This document shows positions 52,597-60,594 of a stretch of 64,000 nucleotides of DNA, piece by piece. Position 1 is the stretch's first letter. The number at the start of each line of letters is the position of its first letter. Made by a program: the position numbers and the translations under genes. Origin of the DNA: Streptomyces armeniacus (lineage in GTDB: Bacteria; Actinomycetota; Actinomycetes; Streptomycetales; Streptomycetaceae); assembly GCF_003355155.1 (NCBI RefSeq), contig NZ_CP031320.1, positions 7,356,941 to 7,420,940 of the forward strand. Reading direction: 5' to 3'. Below the pieces are notes generated by a model. It was not told the DNA's origin and did not search any database. It saw nothing but the letters and a program-made list of their open reading frames with translations.

Positions 52597-53403
52597 ATGA
52601 CCGCGACACGCAGTGGACCGACCACGGCCGGCCAAGGCGGGACCGGCCACGCCGACCGCGTGTTTCGCGTCCAGGAGGCGCTGAGCCGGCTCGGGCCCGG
52701 AGCCCACCGGCTCAGCGCCATCGCACGCGCCGCCGACCTGGACGACTCCACCACCAGCAGAATTCTGCAATCCGGCGTCTACCGCGGCCACTTCGAGCGC
52801 CCCTCCCGGGGCCGCTACCAGCTCGGCGGCCGTGTAGCCGAGCTGGCGCTGCACGCGTACGCCCGGCACGACTCCGACTCCGTACTGGCTGTCCTGCAGC
52901 AATTGCGCGCCCGTACGGACGGCGGCATGGCCCTGCACTACACACTCACCCCCGGCGTCCAACCGGGTCGCCAGTGCGCGGAAATGGCCGTCGGCGACAG
53001 CGACCTCGAGGAATTCGGGATGAGCCCCCGCGAAGTCCTGGCGATCACCCGCTCGCTGCGCGTCGGCGCATCCGGCCGCACGATCCTCGCCTACCTCCCC
53101 GAGGCCGTTCAGTGCAGAGCCCAGCACGAACCCATTCCCCCGCAGGCAGGCCGCGGCGCCATCCACAACCCCGTCGCCCTGGCCGCCAGCCTCGCAGCCA
53201 TTCGCGACCACGGGTACGCCCTCGGGTACGAGGAATGCATGGACGGCTGGAACACGATCGCCGCGCCCACCTTCGCCGGAGTCGCGATCCAAGGCGCTGT
53301 GCTGCTGCTGCGGCCCGCCCGGCTGATGCCGCGAGCCCCCCGGCCGTACATCACCGCCACCAAGACAGCCGCCGCAGCCATCAGCCGCATGCACGCTTCG
53401 TAG
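52597..53403 (+). CDS. IclR-family transcriptional regulator
   Basis: 268 aa from ATG 52597. N-terminal winged helix (RVFRVQEALSRLGPGAHRLSAIARAADLDDSTTSRILQSGVYRGHFERPSRGRYQLGGRVAELA), then the GAF-like ligand domain with TRSLRVGASGRTILAYLPE and the typical RDHGYALGYEECMDGWNTIAAPTF. Same strand as the oxidoreductase, probably its local regulator and a candidate for the palindromes upstream. Confidence 0.85.
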   Translation: MTATRSGPTTAGQGGTGHADRVFRVQEALSRLGPGAHRLSAIARAADLDDSTTSRILQSGVYRGHFERPSRGRYQLGGRVAELALHAYARHDSDSVLAVLQQLRARTDGGMALHYTLTPGVQPGRQCAEMAVGDSDLEEFGMSPREVLAITRSLRVGASGRTILAYLPEAVQCRAQHEPIPPQAGRGAIHNPVALAASLAAIRDHGYALGYEECMDGWNTIAAPTFAGVAIQGAVLLLRPARLMPRAPRPYITATKTAAAAISRMHAS

Positions 53404-53540
53404 ATCTCGTACGGCGGCGACCTCGGCGCAGATGCGGGGAGACCCGCCGGGCGGCGGGCCGGGAGCGTTCGGTGCGCTCTTCCGAGCAGCTGGAGTGTGC
53501 GCGACGATGGGCGTCACCGCACGCGATGGTGGAGGGCGCC

Positions 53541-53657
53541 ATGGGCGATCACCGCAAGCCCGAACCGGACCCCGGGCAGGGCAAGCCGCCGCCGGGAAAC
53601 GCCGACGGCGAAGTCCCCAAGCCGCCGCCGAGCGGCGGCAAGCACAAGAAGGATTGA
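53541..53657 (+). CDS. 38-aa Lys/Pro-rich peptide, candidate imiditide-type RiPP precursor
   Basis: From ATG 53541 with GGAGGGCGCC in front, a strong ribosome binding site. The peptide (MGDHRKPEPDPGQGKPPPG then NADGEVPKPPPSGGKHKKD) is very hydrophilic, with 10 Pro, 7 Lys or Arg and a central Asp22-Gly23. Asp-Gly is the chemical hot spot for aspartimide formation. It ends 7 bp before an enlarged protein-isoaspartate methyltransferase homologue. Charged precursors paired only with such methyltransferases define the imiditide/pamtide RiPPs, as I recall. An in-frame ATG at 53526 would add five residues. Function is inference from context and composition. Confidence 0.65.
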   Translation: MGDHRKPEPDPGQGKPPPGNADGEVPKPPPSGGKHKKD

Positions 53658-53664
53658 CGCGCCG

Positions 53665-54843
53665 GTGTCCCCGTTCGAGCAGCAGCGCGACCACCTGGCG
53701 CAGGAGATGGACCGCGCCGAGCTCTGGCCGGAGCGCTCCCCGTGGATCCGCCGGGCCGTGGAACTGCGGCCGCGCCATGACTTCGCCCCGGACCAGCTGT
53801 GGGTGTGGGAGGGGCACGCCTACACGCCCGTGGAGCGCGGCCTGGACGAGCGGCGGTGGGCCGAGGTGGTGTACGGCGGGCCGTACGAGCCGACCGTCAC
53901 ACAGGTGACCGTCGGCCTCGCCTCCTCCAGCCTCTCCTGCTGCTCAGTGGTGGCCGACATGCTCGACTCGCTGAAGCTGGAAGCGGGACACCAGGTCCTC
54001 GAACTCGGCACCGCCACCGGCTGGAACGCCGCGCTGCTCGACCACCGGGCCGGTCCCGGCCGGGTGACGAGTCTGGAGCTGGACGCCGAACTCGCCGCGG
54101 CAGCCCGTACGAACCTGGACGCGGCGGGCGCCCAGGTACGCGTCGAAGTCGCCGACGGCGCAGCCGGATGCCCCGACGGCGCGCCGTACGACCGGCTCAT
54201 CGCCACCTACGCCGTCGACCGCATCCCCTGGGCCTGGGTGCAGCAAGTCCGCCCCGGCGGGCGCATCGTCACCCCCTGGGGACGGCTGGGGCACCTCGCG
54301 CTCACGGTCGCCGAAGACGGCGCCTCCGCGACGGGCTGGGTCCAAGGGCTGGCGATGTTCATGCCCAGCCGCACCGCCGAGCCGCCCCTCGCCTTCGAAC
54401 AGATACGCCGCGGCCGCGCCCCGCAGCACGAGCACATCGTCGACCGAGACGTACGGTCCCTGACCGACGACCCCCACCTCCGGTTCGCTCTACGCGTCGC
54501 CCTGCCCGAAGTACGGATCACCGCCACGGGAGAACGACTCCTCGAACTCCACGACGACGCCGACTCCTGGGCGACCCTGACCGGCCCGGCCGGCGACAGC
54601 GCCGGCACCGCCGCCGTCGCCCGGCAGGGCGGGCCGCGGCACCTGGTCGCGGAGGTCGAGGACGCCTGGGACGAATGGCTCGGCCACGGCAGCCCCGAGC
54701 TGTACGACTACGGGCTCACTGTCACGGACGCAGGACGGCAGCAGTACGCCTGGGCATGGGACCGCAGCGACGGACCCCGCTGGCCCCTGCCCGACCCCGA
54801 GGCCCGGCGCCCCGTCACCGAGGCCGCCACCGCGACCAGGTGA
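53665..54843 (+). CDS. Protein-L-isoaspartate O-methyltransferase homologue with C-terminal extension
   Basis: 392 aa from GTG 53665 (VSPFEQQRDHLAQEM). SAM-binding motif I VLELGTATGWNAALL (~111-125), motif post-I VTSLELDAEL, motif II YDRLIATYAVDRIPWAWV and motif III VRPGGRIVTPWG are those of PCMT. Upstream, TVTQVTVGLASSSLSCCS takes the place of the PCMT substrate loop. Housekeeping PCMT is ~210-230 aa; the extra ~160 residues (with LHDDADSWATLTGP and VEDAWDEWLGHGSPELYDYGLTVTDAGRQQYAW) are the extension seen in RiPP-associated methyltransferases (graspetide, lanthipeptide and imiditide types). Translationally close to the 38-aa peptide. Expected to methylate an Asp side chain, leading to an aspartimide. 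Confidence 0.82.
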   Translation: MSPFEQQRDHLAQEMDRAELWPERSPWIRRAVELRPRHDFAPDQLWVWEGHAYTPVERGLDERRWAEVVYGGPYEPTVTQVTVGLASSSLSCCSVVADMLDSLKLEAGHQVLELGTATGWNAALLDHRAGPGRVTSLELDAELAAAARTNLDAAGAQVRVEVADGAAGCPDGAPYDRLIATYAVDRIPWAWVQQVRPGGRIVTPWGRLGHLALTVAEDGASATGWVQGLAMFMPSRTAEPPLAFEQIRRGRAPQHEHIVDRDVRSLTDDPHLRFALRVALPEVRITATGERLLELHDDADSWATLTGPAGDSAGTAAVARQGGPRHLVAEVEDAWDEWLGHGSPELYDYGLTVTDAGRQQYAWAWDRSDGPRWPLPDPEARRPVTEAATATR

Positions 54844-54935
54844 GCCTCCTCGCGCTCGTGCTTCGCTGGCCGACTACACCAACTCACCGTGCTCTCTTTG
54901 CTGTCCAGAGCCCGTGTAGTTTGGCGCCATGCACG

Positions 54936-55010
54936 GTGAACGTGGTGATGATGATCAAGACCGAGTGTGACGGGGCGCCGGTCCGCTACACCGCCACCGG
55001 GGCCGGCTGA
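54936..55010 (+). CDS. Very short ORF coupled to the next gene
   Basis: A 24-codon frame from GTG 54936 (VNVVMMIKTECDG...TATGAG) whose TGA overlaps the next ATG (TGATG). It may be a leader peptide allowing translational coupling, or chance. There is no clear ribosome binding site. Confidence 0.25.
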   Translation: MNVVMMIKTECDGAPVRYTATGAG

Positions 55011-55585
55011 TGGCCGGCCGCTGGGCGGACTTCGGCCAGTACAACGCCCGTGGGGTCCCGGGCGCCCGAGCCCTGGGCACCGGCATCGAGCGCATGGTCA
55101 CCGGCGTCGCCTCCCCGCCGGACACCGGCCGGGGGATTGCCGCCCGCCTGCGCTACCTGACCGCCTCGGACGCCGGGTACGCGGCGATGGACCGCGCGGG
55201 GATCAGCGTGACCCCGCGGACGTTGTACGCGTGGCTGGCGGAGGAACGCCGGCCCAGTGCCGTGAACCGGGCCCGGCTGGACGACGCGTACTGGGACCTG
55301 CGCCGCCACAACGTCGCCGCCGACCTCAAACGCCGCCTGACCGCCCAGGGCGGCGCCCGCATCGAGATCGACCCGGTGGACCAGAGCGCGGTCGCCCCGG
55401 CACACCGCCGGACCCTGCCCGTACGCCGGATGACGGTCCGCCCCCGCCACTGGGAGGCGGCCGTCGACGCCTGGCTGGAGGACGACGAGACGGCGATGGA
55501 CGGGATCTGGGACGACCTCATCGTCGAACTGGGCAGCGAGTACGACTCCTACGCCTACGTCTCCTCCATCGGCTGGGCCGCCTGA
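55010..55585 (+). CDS. Hypothetical protein with putative HTH
   Basis: 191 aa from ATG 55010. The segment GYAAMDRAGISVTPRTLYAWLAEERRPS (~60-87) has the look of a helix-turn-helix, with the second helix SVTPRTLYAWL. A basic helix DLRRHNVAADLKRRL follows, then an acidic C-terminus DEDDETAMDGIWDDLIVELGSEYDSY-like. I have the impression that relatives occur on Streptomyces plasmids and chromosome arms, but cannot confirm. Possible DNA-binding protein of a mobile element. Confidence 0.55.
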   Translation: MAGRWADFGQYNARGVPGARALGTGIERMVTGVASPPDTGRGIAARLRYLTASDAGYAAMDRAGISVTPRTLYAWLAEERRPSAVNRARLDDAYWDLRRHNVAADLKRRLTAQGGARIEIDPVDQSAVAPAHRRTLPVRRMTVRPRHWEAAVDAWLEDDETAMDGIWDDLIVELGSEYDSYAYVSSIGWAA

Positions 55586-55718
55586 CACCCAGAGCTGGAG
55601 AACCCTCGGCCCTCGAAGCCGCGCCGCTCGACGTCCTGTTGCCCGGGTGGATACCCGTACGGGTGACTGCTCGCGTGCCCGTCCCGGTGACCTGAGCGAC
55701 GCCCGGCACAGTGTCGTC

Positions 55719-56156
55719 ATGCCGCCCCGGACCACCGCCGTACTCGTGCTGCTGGCGGCTCCCGCGCTGGCTGGCTGCGTCGCTGTGCACACCGCACCGG
55801 CGCCCGGACACACGGCGTCTCGCACCGCGACACCGCCGTCCCCGACTTCGCCGAGCGTCCCGCGGCAGGCAGGCTCCCGTCCCGACTTCGCGCCGTCCCT
55901 CTCCGACGCGGCCCTGACATCGCCGCAGCGTCGTGCTTCCGGGGCGCCGCCAGGTCGGCAGAAGTCCGTGCTGCCGCAGCGCGGCGGGGCGCGGAACCGG
56001 TCTATGGCCCACAACCGGCAACGTCTCTCCGGCCACGGCCTGCCCGACCCGGCCGCGGCCGCCGTTGATGATGTCGGCAGGCTGTGCCAGTGGGGCCGCA
56101 GCTCTGGGCAGTTGCGCGGGGACCTGCTGGCCCTGTGCCGCCGCGTCTACGGGTGA
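55719..56156 (+). CDS. Small lipoprotein of unknown function
   Basis: 145 aa from ATG 55719. Signal TTAVLVLLAAPALAGC with lipobox ALAGC, so lipid-anchored at Cys ~19. The mature part is Pro/Thr/Ser/Arg-rich, then ends with a more conserved-looking LPDPAAAAVDDVGRLCQWGRSSGQLRGDLLALCRRVYG, possibly disulfide-linked. Followed after 3 bp by the ligase gene, so co-translated. Confidence 0.6.
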   Translation: MPPRTTAVLVLLAAPALAGCVAVHTAPAPGHTASRTATPPSPTSPSVPRQAGSRPDFAPSLSDAALTSPQRRASGAPPGRQKSVLPQRGGARNRSMAHNRQRLSGHGLPDPAAAAVDDVGRLCQWGRSSGQLRGDLLALCRRVYG

Positions 56157-56159
56157 CCC

Positions 56160-56795
56160 GTGCTGCATCCGCCGGTTACCGTGGCGCTGGCCCGCCGTAC
56201 GGACTTGCTGCCGGCCGTCCCGGGGTGGGCATTCGAGCCGAAGTTCGACGGCCACAGGATGGTGCTCTTCCGGTTCGCGGAGGGGGAGGCGCCGCCGGGG
56301 GCCGTTGCCGAGGTGGTGCTGCAGTCCCGTACGGGCCGGGTCGTGACCGGCCGCTACCCGGACCTCGCCGAGGCGGCGGCCGCGATACTGCCGCCCGGCA
56401 CGGTCCTGGACGGCGAAGCCGTCGTGATCCTGGGCGGTCGTACGGACTTCGGCGCGGTGCAGTCCCGCGCGGCCTCCAGCCCGGCCCGCGCCGCCCGCCT
56501 CGCCCGTGAACTGCCCGCGACGTTCGCGGCGTTCGACGTGCTCGCCGTCGACGGCCGCGACCTCCGGGGCGCGCCCTACCGGGAGCGGCGGGCCCGCCTG
56601 GTCGGGCTGCTGGCGGCCGCGCGGCCGCCGCTTCAGGTGGTGCCCGTCGTCCTGGAGGTGGAGGCGGCGGCCGCGATGTTCGACCAGCTGGCGGCCGTGG
56701 GCCTCGAGGGCGTGGTGTGCAAGCGGCTCGACGGGCGGTACCGGTGCGGCGCCCGCGACTGGCTCAAGGTCAAACACGACCGCCCCCGAACCTGA
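56160..56795 (+). CDS. ATP-dependent DNA ligase, nucleotidyltransferase domain only
   Basis: 211 aa from GTG 56160. Covalent-nucleotidyltransferase motifs in order: I FEPKFDGHRM (AMP-lysine), Ia/RxG SRTGRVVTGRYPDL, III LDGEAVVI and AAFDVLAVDGRDL, IV LEGVVCKRLDGRY, V DWLKVKHDRP. The C-terminal OB-fold (motif VI) found in LigC/LigD ligases is absent, so this is about two thirds of a minimal ligase. The gene ends with a regular stop, so the short form may be real. It may need a partner or act on nicked substrates weakly. Typical of accessory ligase-like genes on Streptomyces arms and plasmids. Confidence 0.85.
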   Translation: MLHPPVTVALARRTDLLPAVPGWAFEPKFDGHRMVLFRFAEGEAPPGAVAEVVLQSRTGRVVTGRYPDLAEAAAAILPPGTVLDGEAVVILGGRTDFGAVQSRAASSPARAARLARELPATFAAFDVLAVDGRDLRGAPYRERRARLVGLLAAARPPLQVVPVVLEVEAAAAMFDQLAAVGLEGVVCKRLDGRYRCGARDWLKVKHDRPRT

Positions 56796-56870
56796 AGGCT
56801 CGGGGGCGGGCTGTCCGTACGGGCGTCTACTCGGCCGGCGCACTGCCTCCCGTTGCTCCTCGGCCGACGG

Positions 56871-57200
56871 CTACCTGCTCCGCCGGGTCCGTTCTTCCAG
56901 CGTCGGCCGCCGCGGCTGCTGCGCGGCGGCCGACCTGCCGCCGGTGATACGGGGTACCTCGGCGTAGTCCTCTTCCGGTATGGGCTGGAGCCGGTCCGCC
57001 GGCACCCACGACGTCACGACGCGCGGTACGGCCCGGGTGCGTCCGCCCTCGCCGACGGCCACCGACCACAGCCTCAGCCCGCAGTGCGCCCACCAGGTGC
57101 CGTCCTCGGCGCGCCGCCAGGCCAGCAGCCGCATCACGACCATCTCCTCCTCGGGCGTGTACACCGCGACCGGCGGCCCCGGAACATGGGTATCGTTCAC
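56871..57200 (-). CDS. Conserved-looking hypothetical protein
   Basis: 109 aa from GTG 57200 (VNDTHVPGPPVAVYTPEEE). The central part has a Trp-rich beta pattern (RLLAWRRAEDGTWWAHCGLRLWSV, VTSWVPADRLQPIPEEDY), then a basic Arg/Gln tail. No known motif. Divergent from the next gene with a 69-bp gap containing TATTAT, a probable shared promoter region. Confidence 0.55.
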   Translation of the reverse strand: MNDTHVPGPPVAVYTPEEEMVVMRLLAWRRAEDGTWWAHCGLRLWSVAVGEGGRTRAVPRVVTSWVPADRLQPIPEEDYAEVPRITGGRSAAAQQPRRPTLEERTRRSR

Positions 57201-57269
57201 ATGTTCTATTATCGCGATCGGGGCCCTCGGTGTCGCAGATCCGGCAGCAGGAGGGGCCGGGAGGTGGCC

Positions 57270-57704
57270 GTGGACCACGACCAGGACCGCGAGCAGCAGC
57301 TCGCTCGTGAACGCCTGACCCGCCGCTACGGCACGGGCAAGCGCGTACCCCTGGAGCTGCTCCGGTCGTACGCGGTGCTGGGGGAAGCGGTGACGGTCCC
57401 CGGCCGGGAACGGGCCGCCGTCACCGCCCAGGACGTCGACGACGCACTCGCCCTGACCGGCGAGGCGCGCAGCCTGCTGGACCGCATCGAGCTGTATCTC
57501 ATCGACGAGGCGCGGGCCCACGGGCGCTCCTGGGCGCAGATCGAGGCCGCCTGCGAAGCAGACCAGGCCCATCAGCGGTATGAATGGCTCCGCGAGCGCT
57601 GGCCCGGATACGTCCCGGTGCAGGAGCGCCCGCTGCTCAACTCCACCGGGACGGACGTGGAACGCGCCCACGGGGATGGGGCCGGGGAGCGGGGCGGCGG
57701 GTGA
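57270..57704 (+). CDS. Hypothetical protein with HTH-like C-terminal half
   Basis: 144 aa from GTG 57270 (GGGAGG 5 nt ahead). Acidic, helical; the part LIDEARAHGRSWAQIEAACEADQAHQRYEWLRERW resembles the Streptomyces small HTH proteins with SWxQIGxALGxxxQxAxxRY, though Cys-Glu-Ala-Asp replaces the usual turn. Overlaps the next ORF by GTGA. Confidence 0.55.
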   Translation: MDHDQDREQQLARERLTRRYGTGKRVPLELLRSYAVLGEAVTVPGRERAAVTAQDVDDALALTGEARSLLDRIELYLIDEARAHGRSWAQIEAACEADQAHQRYEWLRERWPGYVPVQERPLLNSTGTDVERAHGDGAGERGGG

Positions 57705-57973
57705 CCGCCGCCCTTCGCGTCACTCTCCGGTTCGCGGACGGAGGGCCGTCCGTCGTCGGCGAGTGGGAAAACGCGGCGACCGCCGACCGTACCTACCGGG
57801 CGTGGACGGGGCAGTGGTGCCAGCGGCTGTTGACGCGGATGCGCAGGGCGGGGCGGTGGCCGGGCGGGCGTCCCGCTGTCTGCTTTCCACGGCCGTGCCT
57901 CGTCGGCGTCCCGTACGGCGGCGTTCACGCCTCCAGCCTACGTACGGCTGCTGCCGGCCGTCCGGCGCGGTAG
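57701..57973 (+). CDS. Small hypothetical protein, possibly 3'-degenerate
   Basis: 90 aa from GTG 57701, coupled to the previous gene. The first ~45 residues (ALRVTLRFADGGPSVVGEWENAATADRTYRAWTG) look genuine. The second half (RRAGRWPGGRPAVCFPRPCLVG) looks like shadow coding, and its end overlaps the convergent 2H gene by 36 bp, so a frameshift or truncation is likely. Confidence 0.4.
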   Translation: MTAALRVTLRFADGGPSVVGEWENAATADRTYRAWTGQWCQRLLTRMRRAGRWPGGRPAVCFPRPCLVGVPYGGVHASSLRTAAAGRPAR

Positions 57974-58582
57974 GGGGACGTCGGCGAGGTGTTCCCAGAC
58001 GATATGGCGGCCGTCGTGCCACTGGGAGACCAGTGCCAGGGTGTCGAAGGTCAACGTCACCTCGCCGCCGTCGATGTCGGCGAGGCGCTGCTTGAGGGTG
58101 CCGCGGTCGGCGTGCTGGGCTCGCTCTCCGGCGTACGCGAGCGAGACGTGGGGGTAGTACGTTGTCGGCTGGAGCGGCCAGCGCTGGCCGACCACGTCCG
58201 TTGTCGCCGTCCATGTCACGTCCCACAGGCGGCGGGCCGGGGTGCCAGGGCGGGCGGCACGCTCGATCGCCACGGTGCCAATCGCCGGGCGGGCGAAGGT
58301 GAGCGTCACCGGGCCCGTTCTGGCGACGGCCTCGCGGACCCGCGCGGTCATCTCTGTGATCTCCTGCTGGGACGCGTCGCGCTGAGGGCCGGCGTGCAGG
58401 ACGGTGACGTGCAGCCACTCAGGAGGTACCGGTTCCAGGCCGGGCTGATGGGTCAACGCCTGGTACGGCTCGCCAAGCTGGTCGCGCGCGTCGGGCGGGG
58501 GCAGCAGGTGCCAGTGGAGGTCGCGCCGACCGGGCGGCCATGGGTGGCGTCGGGTGGTGACGCGTTCGAAGAAGTTCTCCAT
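57938..58582 (-). CDS. 2H phosphoesterase (2'-5' RNA ligase family)
   Basis: 214 aa from ATG 58582. Two His-x-Thr/Ser motifs define the fold: WLHVTVLHAG (~57-66) and YYPHVSLAYAG (~144-154). Members cleave or form 2',5' phosphodiester or cyclic phosphate bonds in RNA or nucleotides. It overlaps the upstream gene by ATGA, so the two form an operon. With the DNA-ligase-like gene nearby the region has a nucleic-acid end-processing flavour. Confidence 0.8.
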   Translation of the reverse strand: MENFFERVTTRRHPWPPGRRDLHWHLLPPPDARDQLGEPYQALTHQPGLEPVPPEWLHVTVLHAGPQRDASQQEITEMTARVREAVARTGPVTLTFARPAIGTVAIERAARPGTPARRLWDVTWTATTDVVGQRWPLQPTTYYPHVSLAYAGERAQHADRGTLKQRLADIDGGEVTLTFDTLALVSQWHDGRHIVWEHLADVPLPRRTAGSSRT

Positions 58583-59082
58583 CAGCGGGTGATGTCCGCG
58601 ATCCGCCAGGCGAGGGTGGGGTACAGCTCGCCGCGCTCGAGTTGAGCCCGTGCCTCTGCCGCTGTGGTGGCTGACACCCGCAACTGGCTGATGTGCCCGT
58701 ACATCACGGTCGACGCGAGTTCGACGGCGTCGTACCGGGCGACCAGATGATCAGCACCCGAGCCGTCTGCGAAACCGCGTACGCGCCCATCGGCGCCGTC
58801 GGGAAGGTGCCGCCGCAGCAACTCCATCGCCTCACGGGACCGGTGAGACGACAGCAGCTCCAGCACCGGCATCAGCGGGACTGGAGGCGGGCTGGAGCTG
58901 CTGTCGAGGCGTTCACGGCCTGCAATTTCGCGCAGCGCGGCAGTGAGCAGGGCCGCGACCGGGAGTGCCAGCTCCGGGTGCTGCTGCCATGCACGGGGGT
59001 CGTGCTTCTGGTGCCACGAAACGAGCTGGTCCGCCCATCCGTAGAACCGTTCCCAGCCTGCGTCTCCGGCGTCTGCGGGCAC
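58582..59082 (-). CDS. Hypothetical protein coupled to the 2H phosphoesterase
   Basis: 166 aa from ATG 59082 (MPADAGDAGWERFYGWADQLVSWHQKHDP). Mostly alpha-helical, with LPVAALLTAALREIAGRERL and a C-terminal VMYGHISQLRVSATTAAEARAQLERGELYPTLAWRIADI. No motif recognised. Its stop overlaps the next start. Confidence 0.55.
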   Translation of the reverse strand: MPADAGDAGWERFYGWADQLVSWHQKHDPRAWQQHPELALPVAALLTAALREIAGRERLDSSSSPPPVPLMPVLELLSSHRSREAMELLRRHLPDGADGRVRGFADGSGADHLVARYDAVELASTVMYGHISQLRVSATTAAEARAQLERGELYPTLAWRIADITR

Positions 59083-59211
59083 GTTCCCTCCGTTCCGTTC
59101 CGTACGGAGACGTCACGCTATGGGGCTGAGCGACAGCCCGCAATAGCCGCCACCTGGCCGCGAGTTCAGATGAGACCCGGCGGAGCGTCCCGCCCGGCAA
59201 ACAGACGCCGG

Positions 59212-59417
59212 TCAGTCCTCCGGATCCTGCAGGGCGCGCAGTCGGTCGGCGGAGGTCTGGCGGGCCTGGCCGGCCAGGATGTCCTGCATCGTGATGCTGG
59301 TGCCGCGCCCCGGCGCGGTGACGCCCTCGATGACGGCGAGGGCGGCGGCGTGGACGCGCTCAGTTCCTCGGCCCGCGCTTGCAGGTCGAGCATGCCGTCA
59401 GACCCCAAGGAGAACAT
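59212..59417 (-). pseudogene. Small frameshifted gene
   Basis: One frame gives MFSLGSDGMLDLQARAEELS from ATG 59417. A second frame then continues sensibly as ERVHAAALAVIEGVTAPGRG and TSITMQDILAGQARQTSADRLRALQDPED and stops at 59212. Neither frame alone is a good protein, and the switch falls around 59362. A one-base indel (real or a sequencing error) would join them into a ~68-aa protein. Confidence 0.45.
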
Positions 59418-59523
59418 GGGCCAATTCCTGGCACGCGGGAGTGTGCGAGGAAATGACGGCGGCCCTGATGGACGCGAAACCGCCACCGGAAAGCCCCGCC
59501 AGCTTCGTAGCGGCCAGCGGGCT

Positions 59524-60495
59524 TCAGCGGCGCCGTGTTCGCAGGCGTCGGGGGAGGAGCCGGCGTTCATCGTTCAGGCGTTGTTCGTACGGGTCGGCGC
59601 CGGGATGGTGGGGCAGCAGGCGTTGTGCTGTGCGGAGGGCGGCCTGCGCCGCGCGGGGATGGCCGGATTCCCGGAGGCCGCGGGTGTGCCAGTAGTGGAG
59701 CTCGTGGGCCGCGGGGTGCGCCTGGACGGCGTGGGCGGCGTAGTGGGCCAGCCGGTCCGCGGCGGCGAGGAGTTCACCGCGCGGCGGTGGCCCGGCGGCG
59801 GCGCGGTGGTGGGGAGAGGCGAGCGCGGCGAGCAGGATCTCGGTGACGACCGGATCGTCCCGCAGCGCCGTCCTCCAGGCGGTGCTCCACAGCAGCTGCC
59901 CGTCGGCACGGGAGGCGCCGCCGGGGTCCCAGAAGGCGGCCCAGGCCAGGAGCGCCTGATGTATCCGCCGCTGCCGGGACTCGGCCCGTAGGGCGGTGGC
60001 GAGCGGCGAGTGCGTCAGCCAGCTGGCCAACTCCGCTGCGGCTGCGGCGCCGCGCTGCTGGAGTTGGCCGGCGCGGTAGAGCACCGCGGCGGACAGGCCC
60101 TCCGCGGGCGTAGTACCGAGCTGGGTGAGGGCGTCGGCGACGAAGCCGTCTACCGGCGCCTCCGCCGACGCCGGCGGGCTGTGCTGCCCGGCACGCAACA
60201 GCCACCGCTCCAGCAGCTGCTCGCGATGGCGGGCGAGTACGTGCCCGGCGATCCATACCCCGCAGGCGGAGGCGGCGGTCAGCGTCGGCCGCCGTAGGAG
60301 TGTCCGCTGCCAGTACCGCTCTGCGAAGAGCACACCGGGATCCGCCGGATCCGGTGACGCGAGAACGAGGTGCGGCACGGCCTGCTGTTCGACGGCACTC
60401 CGGGCCAAGCCGTCGCACACACGCTCCCGCCGGGGCACGTCTGCACCGGCCAGCTCATCGAGGAGCCGAGCGATGTCGTACGGACCGCCGGACAT
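59524..60495 (-). CDS. Hypothetical alpha-helical protein, TPR-like C-terminus
   Basis: 323 aa from ATG 60495 (MSGGPYDIARLLDELAGADVPRRERVCDGLARSA). Mostly helices with Ala/Leu/Arg; the C-terminal part (AADRLAHYAAHAVQAHPAAHELHYWHTRGLRESGHPRAAQAALRTAQRLLPHHPGAD) has TPR-like spacing. Ends in a basic tail RRLLPRRLRTRRR. Divergent from the AlbA-domain gene with a 99-bp gap, a combination often seen for regulators or toxin/defence partners, but nothing specific is shown. Confidence 0.55.
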   Translation of the reverse strand: MSGGPYDIARLLDELAGADVPRRERVCDGLARSAVEQQAVPHLVLASPDPADPGVLFAERYWQRTLLRRPTLTAASACGVWIAGHVLARHREQLLERWLLRAGQHSPPASAEAPVDGFVADALTQLGTTPAEGLSAAVLYRAGQLQQRGAAAAAELASWLTHSPLATALRAESRQRRIHQALLAWAAFWDPGGASRADGQLLWSTAWRTALRDDPVVTEILLAALASPHHRAAAGPPPRGELLAAADRLAHYAAHAVQAHPAAHELHYWHTRGLRESGHPRAAQAALRTAQRLLPHHPGADPYEQRLNDERRLLPRRLRTRRR

Positions 60496-60594
60496 GGCAG
60501 AAGTCTGCCACCCGGTTGCCGAGCACGAGAGAGGTGCCATGCGACGACAACGCGCGTGGACCGGGATCGCATAATCCCCTCTACGCTTCGGCGT

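Noticed and set aside
53541..54843. Graspetide (ATP-grasp) cluster
   Set aside because: The methyltransferase type fits, but there is no ATP-grasp ligase and the peptide lacks the Thr/Ser-Glu/Asp repeat pattern of graspetide cores.
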